Both the position numbers and the translations under genes were made by a program. A stretch of 46,121 nucleotides of DNA from a virus: the IMG/VR virus record IMGVR_UViG_3300046791_000055, positions 1 to 46,121 of that record. The stretch is one strand, 5' to 3'. Each line of letters begins with the position of its first letter. Positions within the stretch are counted from its first letter, which is position 1. Under the pieces are notes generated by a model. That model saw nothing but the letters and a program-made list of their open reading frames with translations, ran no database searches and was not told the DNA's origin. Positions 7,834 through 14,810 of this stretch are shown piece by piece.

Positions 7834-9684
7834 TTATTTTGCCTCATATTTTTCTTCTTCGCCCTCTCCCCAATGAGAGCCTATTTTTATACCAACTCCA
7901 AGTGGGGTCTTGAAGTCATAATCATACAGTTTCTTCAGCATCCAAACTATGTCTTTCGTGAACGCTTGCTTGAGGATTTCTTTGTAGGCATCCTCTTGGC
8001 CGGGGAGAACATCTGCGACAAGGGAATCGTGAACGGTGTTAACGATCTTGATTTCCAAGCCTTTACAATAGTGCCATACCAGAACCAAAGTAAGTGGAAT
8101 AATATCCGCTGTAGCAAAGCTTTGGATCGGGTAGTTAAAGATGCTCGTCCTGTTCTCGATATAGCCACTTCTGCTTATCTCCGTGTCGGGCCAGTGAAAC
8201 ACTAGGCCGCTAGGTATTCTCAGCCTTTTACTAGCAAGTACTTCGTACGTCCATCGCTCTTGAGCCGCATAAAGAGTAGAGTATCGCTTCCGAAAAGCTT
8301 GAAAATACGCCCTTTGACGAGGGGTGCCTGCATTACCGCCATAGAGTGGTCGAAAGGTGAGAGCTTTTGCATCCTGACGGGTAACCCGCAACTGTTCAGC
8401 AGAGAATCCGTGGATATCCAACCCTTCCCGAACATCTCGTCTTCCTTGCTCGTCGTCCGTGATGTCAATTCCAACTCTGAACTCAAGTTGTGGCGCATCT
8501 GCTTCGCAAATATTCCAGCCGTCACGCCTAGCTCGAAAAAGAGGTTTGAACTCTCGGGGAAAATTGTGAAACTGGAAACCCCATTTTCCTCCAGTAGATG
8601 ATAAGCGGCCTGTCTGTGTAACAGTTTGGTTGAAAGTCGCATACACTTTACCTTCGTCTTGTTCGCAGCACTCGACCATGCTTTCGAGTATCTGCATCTT
8701 ACGTTTTAGCGGAAGCAGGGCCATCAGAGCATCTTTGAATTCTTCTTGCTCAGGACTCTGCGGTTTCAGGGTGGCGACAATCTCTTTCTTAGTTGCCTTC
8801 TTGCCACCCTTGGTTCGTATCGGATTCCCTTTGTAGTCTAGAGCTTCCTCAAATCCAAGCTTATCGTACAGGTAAGCCCGAACTTGTTTAGAAGACTTGA
8901 AATTAATTCCTCCTGTAATTCTCTCAAATTCACCCTCAGCACTCTGGAACCGTGTCTGGTAATCTTCAAATGTAGATCGTACTCTTTCGTGGTCGAGTCT
9001 GGTTCCTTTGTACTCGATATCTGCGAGGGCTGGGGTTGCAAGGCATCTAGCGTAGAACACTCGAAGCAATCCTTGCTCCCTGAGTGCCTCTCGTTGTCGT
9101 AAGAAGATTTCATGTGTTAGCCTAACGTCTTGTTCACAGTACCTAAGAAGTTCACGTTCTCCAATGCTTTCGACTGGATATCCACTATGGATAAGCCCAT
9201 GTACGAATCTACACTTTCCTTTGAGTCCGTAGCGAGTTGCGACCCTACCCAAGTCGAGTCGTCTCTTACGATTTCCGGCGATGCAATACTCACCGATTTG
9301 CGTGTCATAGGGAAGTAGCTTTCGGAGGTCAACGCCCATTCGATGGAGCCACTTAAGTTCAAATTTGGCATTGTGTGCGACAATAAAGTCAACAGATCGC
9401 AAACGCTCCGCAAGCTCTCGTTGGTCGAATTCACCGGCTCTCTGCGCTCGAAAACAGTTGTGTCCCCGTTCTCGAACCCCCCGATCCAGCCCGTCCAACC
9501 AGACTGCGAGAATAAGCCGGTTTGAATCAACGCCTGCGTCTCCCTTCTCGAGGTTGGTAGTTTCAAAGTCAAGTACAACATAGTTATCACTCTCCAGATA
9601 GATGTTCGGATTAGGGTCCGAAACGAATTTAGGTAGGGTCCACCGTTCCGATTGAGGGGTTGATGGAGACTGTAAAATGGTCAT
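7834..9684 (-). CDS. DNA polymerase, family A (T7-like) with 3'-5' exonuclease
   Basis: The 616-residue enzyme has exonuclease motifs VVLDFETTNL, VAHNAKFELKWL and YCEQDVRLT. Its polymerase motifs are TGRLSSTGG, motif A EADAPQLEFRV, motif B RQDAKALTFRPLYGG and motif C NTVHDSLVADV. At the O-helix position that is Tyr526 in T7 polymerase this enzyme has Phe, as E. coli Pol I does. ATG at 9684 was chosen; a GTG at 9693 would add three residues. It overlaps the helicase gene by about 55 bp. No thioredoxin-binding insertion was obvious. Confidence 0.95.
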   Translation of the reverse strand: MTILQSPSTPQSERWTLPKFVSDPNPNIYLESDNYVVLDFETTNLEKGDAGVDSNRLILAVWLDGLDRGVRERGHNCFRAQRAGEFDQRELAERLRSVDFIVAHNAKFELKWLHRMGVDLRKLLPYDTQIGEYCIAGNRKRRLDLGRVATRYGLKGKCRFVHGLIHSGYPVESIGERELLRYCEQDVRLTHEIFLRQREALREQGLLRVFYARCLATPALADIEYKGTRLDHERVRSTFEDYQTRFQSAEGEFERITGGINFKSSKQVRAYLYDKLGFEEALDYKGNPIRTKGGKKATKKEIVATLKPQSPEQEEFKDALMALLPLKRKMQILESMVECCEQDEGKVYATFNQTVTQTGRLSSTGGKWGFQFHNFPREFKPLFRARRDGWNICEADAPQLEFRVGIDITDDEQGRRDVREGLDIHGFSAEQLRVTRQDAKALTFRPLYGGNAGTPRQRAYFQAFRKRYSTLYAAQERWTYEVLASKRLRIPSGLVFHWPDTEISRSGYIENRTSIFNYPIQSFATADIIPLTLVLVWHYCKGLEIKIVNTVHDSLVADVLPGQEDAYKEILKQAFTKDIVWMLKKLYDYDFKTPLGVGIKIGSHWGEGEEEKYEAK

Positions 9685-10837
9685 GGTTTCCACTGAGTTT
9701 ATTCTTGCAAAGGCTTATTGTTCTTAATCCGTGTTTCTCCATGCTTTCGTCTGCACCTATCCCGATCATGAGGTCCAAGGTAGCCGGTATCCCGGTCTTA
9801 CTAAAATCGACATCTGACCTTCCGAGTACTGATTTTCCCTCAGCAGAATCTCCGGCTTGTGTGACAGAAACAACAACAAGTCCGTATTTTTTAGCGAGAT
9901 TCCTTGCTTCTGTAGCTGCTTTTTCGAGCTGGAGCACACGAGAATCGCTGCTAACTTCAAGATTCCTAAGCTGATCCAACACAACAACCGCAGGATCGTA
10001 CTTCTCCACCAACTTCCGAATTTCAAAGAAATTTCCGGGCGATAGAGAGGCAACGACGAGATTGCCATATCCCTTTGTAAATGCACGTTTTTCTGCTTCC
10101 TCTGGGTTTCCAAATACTTGTTGTTTCGTCATCTTGGACAGCCTCGTAATCATCCTCAACAGGATATCCGAGGCAGGGTCTTCATTACCAATATATAACA
10201 CTTTCAGGTCTTGTGCAAGGAATCCTGCTGCCATGTTGAGTACAACCAAGGTCTTCCCGATTTCGGGTCGAGCATAGACCAAGATGTGATGGCCCGGTCT
10301 ACAACCCCCGTCAATGCGGTCATTAAGCTCTTTTGGTAGTAGCTTGATGAGGTTGTCTTTACCAAATGCTGTGCGTACAAGATCATCCACTCCACGTCCA
10401 ATGAAGATTTCTTCATTTTCCTCTGCCTCCTGTAATCCTATGTCTTGATATTTCGTCATCTTCTCGATGACGAGATTTGGGTCAGCCCGATTCACTAGAT
10501 CGAGGGCAATTTCTTCCCCCAACACTTGTTGCTTCAACAGCTTGATGTCAAGCAGTAGATTCGGTACTGAGATTTCCTCGTTAAGCGAGGAAACGTAGGC
10601 TTGGATCGCCTCTACCTGTTTAGGATTGTTATAGGTAGAGGCGACCCGATCAACTAGAACGCTCTTCTCGGCCTTCTTTACGTCTTTATCTGCTTCGTAG
10701 AAATCTTGGATCAGCTTGGCCGTAGCCGACCCAAGGGGCGAAAACTTCTCGGGACTTACCCGACTGAACAGTTCCTCATACGACGCCCGCGCTACGAGTG
10801 CTGCTGACAGCACCCTCTTCTCGATTTGTAATGACAT
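9629..10837 (-). CDS. Replicative DNA helicase, DnaB-like
   Basis: This 402-residue protein has an N-terminal helical domain (1-130) and a RecA-like core. The core shows a P-loop ARPEIGKT at 189-196 (first Gly replaced by Ala), Walker B VVVLDQL near 284-290, and VVVSVTQAGDSAEGK as the DnaB H3-like motif. It should unwind DNA at the fork with the neighbouring primase. The SD is weak (GGAAG 13 bases from ATG), and the gene overlaps the primase end by 62 bp, so translation is probably coupled. Confidence 0.92.
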   Translation of the reverse strand: MSLQIEKRVLSAALVARASYEELFSRVSPEKFSPLGSATAKLIQDFYEADKDVKKAEKSVLVDRVASTYNNPKQVEAIQAYVSSLNEEISVPNLLLDIKLLKQQVLGEEIALDLVNRADPNLVIEKMTKYQDIGLQEAEENEEIFIGRGVDDLVRTAFGKDNLIKLLPKELNDRIDGGCRPGHHILVYARPEIGKTLVVLNMAAGFLAQDLKVLYIGNEDPASDILLRMITRLSKMTKQQVFGNPEEAEKRAFTKGYGNLVVASLSPGNFFEIRKLVEKYDPAVVVLDQLRNLEVSSDSRVLQLEKAATEARNLAKKYGLVVVSVTQAGDSAEGKSVLGRSDVDFSKTGIPATLDLMIGIGADESMEKHGLRTISLCKNKLSGNHDHFTVSINPSIGTVDPT

Positions 10838-11645
10838 TTTTTATTGTTTCTTCCGTTTCGTACTTGAGGTCTCTCTTGAGGGAGACTACTCTGCACTTTT
10901 CCCACATACCCTTGTACATTGTATAATGCCTCATCGCAGTTTTCAAGGCCCCCGGATCGAGGGCTAGAACTACTTCCCCATCTTCACACTCTTTGGCTAT
11001 CTCTACAGCCGCCGCCCAGCTTATGCCGGTGCCGTTCAAGCTAGTAGCCCAATACCCCGCCTTAGCCACTTTCACAGCGCTGAACCAGTCCTCCACTAGG
11101 ACTTGAATCCGATTGTTCGCGTTATGAAAGATCATAGGCTGTACCCACCCTATGAACGGCTCTCGCAGCCTGTAGACGTAGTTCAGGGCCTTAGGCGTTA
11201 GGAATAACGACCTAGCGACGTATCCCCGCATGGAGCCCCAAGGGCCTCGTATGGGCAACAGAAACCGCTGATCGTCAAGACATCTACGCACTCCGTGAGG
11301 AAAGTCCTCCGGGTCTAGGTCGTACTTCTCTTTGAAGTACTCGTAGTCTAGCTCGCTAGGATTAACGGTCTCCCCGGTGTACTCGTAACCCCGCTCCACA
11401 CTCACCGCTGCCTCTGGCCGGTGGCCACCACCCCGAAGGATGACGGCCCCCTTGAGTCGGCAAGAGTCCCTAAAACACTGATAAAGAATACGACCTGCTT
11501 CGTGGGTTACGGAGAGGCTTTTCTCGTTATCATTCCCTCCGTAACACATTGGACACTTCACCCGACTAGAAGTTCCCTCCGGAATCTCCGCCGCCACCAA
11601 GACCTTGATGCTTTGCTTGGCTAGTTCAGTGTCAGTAAATCGCAT
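10776..11645 (-). CDS. DNA primase, zinc finger plus TOPRIM
   Basis: ATG at 11645 has AGGAG seven bases upstream; earlier in-frame starts overlap the previous gene and lack this site. The 289-residue protein has a zinc-binding N-terminus (CPMC...CFRDSC), then a TOPRIM-like core with VLVEDWFSAVKVA (Glu) and LALDPGALKTA. In the last motif the canonical DxD reads D-P-G. Primase is encoded apart from helicase, unlike the fused T7 gp4. It primes lagging-strand synthesis. Confidence 0.87.
   Translation of the reverse strand: MRFTDTELAKQSIKVLVAAEIPEGTSSRVKCPMCYGGNDNEKSLSVTHEAGRILYQCFRDSCRLKGAVILRGGGHRPEAAVSVERGYEYTGETVNPSELDYEYFKEKYDLDPEDFPHGVRRCLDDQRFLLPIRGPWGSMRGYVARSLFLTPKALNYVYRLREPFIGWVQPMIFHNANNRIQVLVEDWFSAVKVAKAGYWATSLNGTGISWAAAVEIAKECEDGEVVLALDPGALKTAMRHYTMYKGMWEKCRVVSLKRDLKYETEETIKNVITNREEGAVSSTRSAGVV
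11549..11576 (-). promoter_or_regulatory. Possible intragenic ECF/sigma-E-like promoter
   Basis: On the minus strand GGAACTT (11576-11570), 15 bases and GTCCAA (11554-11549) match the E. coli sigma-E consensus layout exactly. The site is inside the primase coding region (zinc-finger codons), so it may be chance. If active it would add transcription of helicase, polymerase and nucleases. Confidence 0.3.
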
Positions 11646-12267
11646 CGGCATACTCCTGATCGAACTCAACCTCGTCCTCATCGCCATCGTCGTCTTCTTC
11701 CTCCGCCGACAGTTGATCCTCACCCGGCCTGAACTTGGTAAAGAACCAAGCCCTCACCTTGTGCCCGTGCTTACCCGGAAATATCAAGGACTCCACAACG
11801 TGGCCGTGCGCCTTCAGTTCCTCAGCGATCTTGAAGCCGTTGCCTTGATCGTTGTCTGAGAACATGAAGTTAAACGCACCGGAGTACGGCTCAATGGCCT
11901 TCAAGAACTCTTCTGTTGTGCTGTCGTGCACCGGAGTAACTTCGTACATGCCGCAGTTACCTTGGGTCCCGAAGACCGTAGGTGGTCGTCGGGTAGGCAC
12001 AACAGGTGCAAAGTAATCCCTTACCGGAGCTTGAGCTAAAGGAGGATACCGAACAACTACAGTATCCATCATATTGGCGGGAATATTCCACTGCTGCCAT
12101 CCCGCTTGCGTCTGTGGTGCACCCTGCATTCCGTACATCTGAGCAAATTGGTTTCGTTTTAAATCTTGCATTTCCATTTGTTGTCTGGTTCTTCGCATTA
12201 ACTCGTCCACTTCTGCGTTGCGTAGAGCCAATTCAGCTTCTCCAATTGAGGCTGTTATAGTCGGCAT
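11632..12267 (-). CDS. Unknown protein with C-terminal domain shared with two neighbours
   Basis: ATG at 12267 (MPTITASIGEAEL) is preferred; an upstream in-frame region overlaps the preceding gene. The 211-residue protein has a helical, Gln/Met-rich N-terminus (~1-75), a Pro-rich linker, and a C-terminal domain (~110-185: FNFMFSDNDQGNGFKIAEEL...VRAWFFTKF) that resembles the products at 12617-13048 and 13045-13488. It ends in a very acidic tail (AEEEDDDGDEDEVEFDQ). It lies directly before the primase and overlaps its start. Function unknown; context suggests DNA replication or nucleic-acid binding. Confidence 0.72.
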   Translation of the reverse strand: MPTITASIGEAELALRNAEVDELMRRTRQQMEMQDLKRNQFAQMYGMQGAPQTQAGWQQWNIPANMMDTVVVRYPPLAQAPVRDYFAPVVPTRRPPTVFGTQGNCGMYEVTPVHDSTTEEFLKAIEPYSGAFNFMFSDNDQGNGFKIAEELKAHGHVVESLIFPGKHGHKVRAWFFTKFRPGEDQLSAEEEDDDGDEDEVEFDQEYADAIY

Positions 12268-12520
12268 CGTCGTCGTCTTCCCAAGCGTCCGAATCGTTTG
12301 GAATATTTTCTTCAGGGGTTTCATAATAGTAGACTGGTTCAACCTCTTCTTCGCAATTAGGACACGCGTCAGTTCCAACGGTATCCACGGTCATTTCCCA
12401 CGATTTACCGCAGTGTCGGTAAATTACATCAAAGAACTTCCTGTCTGTGGTACCCATCGTGGCGTTCCACAGCTCAGAGAAGGCGCTTTCCCGCTTCACA
12501 GAACGCTCATGACGGCGCAT
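12233..12520 (-). CDS. Hypothetical zinc-ribbon-like acidic protein (95 aa)
   Basis: ATG at 12520 has AGGAG seven bases upstream. The product contains HCGKSWEMTV and CPNCEEEVEPVYY, a probable zinc ribbon, and ends with an acidic run (AWEDDDDADYNS). It overlaps both the membrane peptide upstream and the next gene. No family recognised. Confidence 0.68.
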   Translation of the reverse strand: MRRHERSVKRESAFSELWNATMGTTDRKFFDVIYRHCGKSWEMTVDTVGTDACPNCEEEVEPVYYYETPEENIPNDSDAWEDDDDADYNSLNWRS

Positions 12521-12615
12521 CCACCCACTCCTACACCAACCAGAATGAAGGTGAGCAGCACAATCCACAGCGCCACCAGACCGTCATCCTTGGGCCACCC
12601 GCTAGGTTTGAACAT
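12496..12615 (-). CDS. Membrane micro-protein (39 aa)
   Basis: ATG at 12615 follows the preceding TGA by one base. The peptide is almost entirely one hydrophobic segment (LVALWIVLLTFILVGVGVGG) followed by CAVMSVL. It overlaps the next gene's start by 25 bases. Tight coupling and the clean transmembrane profile support it; the SD is weak. Confidence 0.55.
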   Translation of the reverse strand: MFKPSGWPKDDGLVALWIVLLTFILVGVGVGGCAVMSVL

Positions 12616-12616
12616 C

Positions 12617-13048
12617 TCAAGCCTGCCTTGCCTTCGCTACGCGAGGCTTTGTCGTTACACTAGGTTTTGCTGCCTTTGGCGTGTGAAGAGTAGGAACAAA
12701 AATCCAACACCTGATCTTGTTGCCTGAGTTGTAGTTGGTGAAAACGCTGCTTTCCGTCAACTCTCCTAGTTCATTTTTCCGTATGTAGTCCGCCAACCCC
12801 TGTCCACCCAAGTGTGGAGTGTTGGTAGTATCTGAAAATATGAATCCGATCCTAGAGTGACGAGATTTAGCTCCACCGCCATTCCCGATGGCAGCCCGCC
12901 TTCCCTTCTCTCTGGAAATGTAGTCCTCTATCTGTTTGACGAACACCGGCCCTGTTAGGTCTGTAGCTCCGTAATAATTCCTACCAAACGCACTAACTCC
13001 GGTGATAACCTTGAAACCACAAGAAAATGGTGACGCATCAATTCTCAT
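12617..13048 (-). CDS. Unknown protein, paralogue 2 of 3
   Basis: The start overlaps the previous stop as ATGA at 13045-13048. The 143-residue protein aligns by eye with its neighbours over IGFIFSDTTN...GLADYIRKNELGELTESSVF...NKIRCWIFVPT. Before that, an N-terminal domain (FKVITGVSAFGRNYYGATDL...ISREKG) resembles that of paralogue 1 at 13045-13488. The C-terminus is a basic Lys/Arg/Ala/Pro tail, in contrast to the acidic tail of the 11632-12267 protein. Function unknown. Confidence 0.75.
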   Translation of the reverse strand: MRIDASPFSCGFKVITGVSAFGRNYYGATDLTGPVFVKQIEDYISREKGRRAAIGNGGGAKSRHSRIGFIFSDTTNTPHLGGQGLADYIRKNELGELTESSVFTNYNSGNKIRCWIFVPTLHTPKAAKPSVTTKPRVAKARQA

Positions 13049-13488
13049 TTGGGCATTTTCTCCGCGTTGTCCGTCAAGTATTTACGAATGGCCGTTTGAT
13101 CCGCCACCAAGATGAACACCTTGATCCGGTTCCCCTTCGGGCCGTAAGTGCCGTTACGAAAAACCTTGGTTTGAGTCACATCTCCGAGCTTGTGCTCTTC
13201 CAAGAAGTTGGCTATGGACTGACCAACCCCGAACCTGTAAGTAGACATTGGGTCGGGGGGGTCAATCGCGCAAACATCTGACCAAATAAAGAACTTAGTT
13301 CCAACGTCCTCTCCAGCTTCGTGTTTGGGCAACACTTCCTCTATGGTAGCCAAGAAGTGCTGTCCACGGACTTCATCCGTAGTATTGGATAGCGAGGTCT
13401 TGCCCTTGACACCAGAACTGAGGCCGCTCACAGTCCTACCCCCGCAAGATATGCCGGGGTGGCCATCACCAACGTGTCCTAATTGCAC
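13045..13488 (-). CDS. Unknown protein, paralogue 1 of 3
   Basis: GTG at 13488 has a near-perfect GGAGG five bases upstream. The 147-residue product shares the pattern FFIWSD...GQSIANFLEEHKLGDVTQ...NRIKVFILVAD with its downstream neighbour and with the C-terminal half of the protein at 11632-12267. The layout is an F-F-SD strand, a helix with G-x-x-(I/L)-A, an L-G-(D/E) turn, then a K-(I/V)-x-x-(W/F)-(I/F) strand. No known family recognised. Confidence 0.75.
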   Translation of the reverse strand: MQLGHVGDGHPGISCGGRTVSGLSSGVKGKTSLSNTTDEVRGQHFLATIEEVLPKHEAGEDVGTKFFIWSDVCAIDPPDPMSTYRFGVGQSIANFLEEHKLGDVTQTKVFRNGTYGPKGNRIKVFILVADQTAIRKYLTDNAEKMPK

Positions 13489-13490
13489 AA

Positions 13491-13622
13491 CTACCTCCAG
13501 TAGTTTGTTTTCAGCATTGAATCTACGAATTCGTTGAAACTCTTCCCCATGCGGGGTTCACATGCCGTTAGGCCCAAAGCTTCGTGGACGGTAGGAACCC
13601 GTAGCTGCTCGATCCCCCTCAA
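13491..13622 (-). CDS. Small ORF with uncertain start, possible frameshift extension
   Basis: The reading frame ending at 13491 gives RVPTVHEALGLT...FNEFVDSMLKTNYWR, which looks coding. It ends exactly on the SD of the next gene, and the 102-residue gene upstream stops at 13558. A TTG at 13622 with GGAG three bases upstream would give 43 residues. The same frame is open to 13715, overlapping the upstream gene. It is either a short gene or a frameshifted end of the upstream protein. Confidence 0.4.
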   Translation of the reverse strand: MRGIEQLRVPTVHEALGLTACEPRMGKSFNEFVDSMLKTNYWR

Positions 13623-13866
13623 CGTCTCCGCACACTCCACAACGCTTCGGTTGCGCCACGATTGGGTCCGCCGATTTAGCTCGCTTTTTGTTTCTCTTCC
13701 TAGTCTTGGATTCACCTTTCATTCCTAGTATTTTCGTCGTAAACCACTCCCAACACTCTTCCGCGCACCTAGTGCACATTCCGTCTTGGTCAAACTCCCT
13801 TTTCGACATCAATCGGTTGCATTTGTGACCGTTGTCTCTCTGATACTGGCAAATTAGCTTTTTCAT
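13558..13866 (-). CDS. Zinc-finger-like small protein (102 aa)
   Basis: ATG at 13866 has AGGAAAAGG immediately upstream. The product contains ICQYQRDNGHKCN, CTRCAEEC and CGVCGD, suggesting two zinc-binding sites separated by a very basic KTRKRNKKRAK region. It may bind nucleic acid. It overlaps the preceding micro-gene by 77 bp. Function unknown. Confidence 0.65.
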   Translation of the reverse strand: MKKLICQYQRDNGHKCNRLMSKREFDQDGMCTRCAEECWEWFTTKILGMKGESKTRKRNKKRAKSADPIVAQPKRCGVCGDVEGDRAATGSYRPRSFGPNGM

Positions 13867-13939
13867 CCTTTTCCTCACATTTCGGGTCCGGACAGTCGTC
13901 CATAAACCCGCAAACTGCAAAACCATGTAAGCAAGGCAT
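13790..13939 (-). CDS. Cys-rich micro-protein (49 aa)
   Basis: ATG at 13939 is preceded by AGAGGGG at six bases, a strong SD. The peptide begins MPCLHGFAVCGFMDDCPDPK with Cys and His arranged like a small zinc knuckle, then a charged helix. It overlaps the following gene by 77 bp in another frame, which lowers confidence for its C-terminus. Confidence 0.5.
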   Translation of the reverse strand: MPCLHGFAVCGFMDDCPDPKCEEKDEKANLPVSERQRSQMQPIDVEKGV

Positions 13940-13970
13940 AAAATACCCCTCTGTAAGCTCCTAGGAAGGC

Positions 13971-14102
13971 TCAGGAGCGGCGATTGCCAGTAAGCCTATC
14001 CACGGTATCCAATAGGGCAAGAAAAGCCGCTATAAAGACCACAAGGCCGATATAGGCCAATCCAAACCCTACAGCCAACCTGAATCCGTCCATGATGGTC
14101 AT
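13971..14102 (-). CDS. Membrane micro-protein (43 aa)
   Basis: ATG at 14102 overlaps the upstream stop (ATGA) and has AGAGG upstream. Residues ~8-30 form one hydrophobic span (LAVGFGLAYIGLVVFIAAFL), followed by a short charged tail ending NRRS. It is one of several such peptides in the leftward block. Function unknown. Confidence 0.62.
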   Translation of the reverse strand: MTIMDGFRLAVGFGLAYIGLVVFIAAFLALLDTVDRLTGNRRS

Positions 14103-14266
14103 GTTTCTACCTCTATTGGCAAGTAATCGAGTGGTTCGACGGGACGTTCGTCCCTTATGTACGGGTGTTCCTCGAAGTTTAGTTCAAGGTCAGAGGGATA
14201 ATCATCGAAATTGTCATAAGCTTCCTCCTGTTCAGGTTCTACTTCCTTGATTCTATCAACTTTCAC
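14099..14266 (-). CDS. Acidic micro-protein (55 aa)
   Basis: GTG at 14266 has AAAGGA six bases upstream. The 55-residue product is strongly acidic (EPEQEEAYDNFDDYPSDLEL) with no Cys, and its stop overlaps the next ATG. The acidity would suit a DNA-mimic or a host-protein inhibitor, but that is speculation. It is the first gene after the palindrome-rich AT tract. Confidence 0.6.
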   Translation of the reverse strand: MKVDRIKEVEPEQEEAYDNFDDYPSDLELNFEEHPYIRDERPVEPLDYLPIEVET

Positions 14267-14280
14267 AAAAATTCCTTTAG

Positions 14281-14372
14281 TTATAATGCATTTGAATTCA
14301 AATGCATTTGAATTTGGTTTGTATTTGAATTTGAATTTGAATTGAATTCAATTCATATGAATTCATATAACA
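14281..14372. repeat. AT-rich tract of GAATTC-centred palindromes
   Basis: Three perfect palindromes lie here: 24 bp at 14285-14308, 18 bp at 14338-14355 and 14 bp at 14355-14368. All are centred on GAATTC, with several TTGAAT units between. The tract is far more AT-rich than the rest of the window and has no gene. Possible roles are protein binding, DNA melting (a secondary origin) or regulation of the genes starting at 14266. Confidence 0.75.
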
Positions 14373-14391
14373 AACCTTACTCGTTGTCAAG

Positions 14392-14712
14392 TTATTCTTG
14401 ATATCCCGCCAATTCTTCTTCCAGTGCCGAACATCTATCCTCCATCGCCTCCAACTCGCGGGCCAATCTGCACACTTCCCTTGCTGCGTTCTCAGCCGTC
14501 GCTGACATGGAGCGATTGTCGTCAAGCAGCTTCGCCAACCGTGCGGCCTGCTCTGCGATGGTGCGCGCCTGCTGCTCGATGGCTGACATGAGGGCTGCGC
14601 GAGCGGGTAGGGCTTCATGCCGCATCAGCAGTTGCCCTTCAAGGCCGTGACCGAAGCGAACCTCTCCAAACTCGTCCACCAGCCTCTCCACCGTCGCCGT
14701 GTCGTCGCTCAT
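14392..14712 (-). CDS. Coiled-coil protein of unknown function (106 aa)
   Basis: ATG at 14712 overlaps the stop of the preceding membrane peptide (ATGA); upstream in-frame sequence belongs to that peptide's region. From residue ~40 on the sequence is one long Ala/Glu/Arg-rich heptad pattern (IEQQARTIAEQAARLAKLL, CRLARELEAMEDRCSALEEEL). It appears richer in GC than its neighbours. No family recognised. Confidence 0.65.
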   Translation of the reverse strand: MSDDTATVERLVDEFGEVRFGHGLEGQLLMRHEALPARAALMSAIEQQARTIAEQAARLAKLLDDNRSMSATAENAAREVCRLARELEAMEDRCSALEEELAGYQE

Positions 14713-14807
14713 GGCTTCCACCACTTTGCAAGAATCCACGCGACCAACAGCCCACCACCAATTATCCCAACCGCAGCAATCGCAACGCTTATTAGATACT
14801 CGCTCAT
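14709..14807 (-). CDS. Membrane micro-protein (32 aa)
   Basis: ATG at 14807 lies 3 bases beyond the ATP-grasp stop, and its stop overlaps the next ATG. The peptide MSEYLISVAIAAVGIIGGG and following LLVAWILAKWWKP is one transmembrane segment with an aromatic/basic end. The exact chaining between two genes is the main support; the SD is weak. Confidence 0.55.
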   Translation of the reverse strand: MSEYLISVAIAAVGIIGGGLLVAWILAKWWKP

Positions 14808-14810
14808 GGA

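Noticed and set aside
9660-9974. 104-codon plus-strand frame
   Set aside because: It is antisense to the helicase ATPase core and has no SD.
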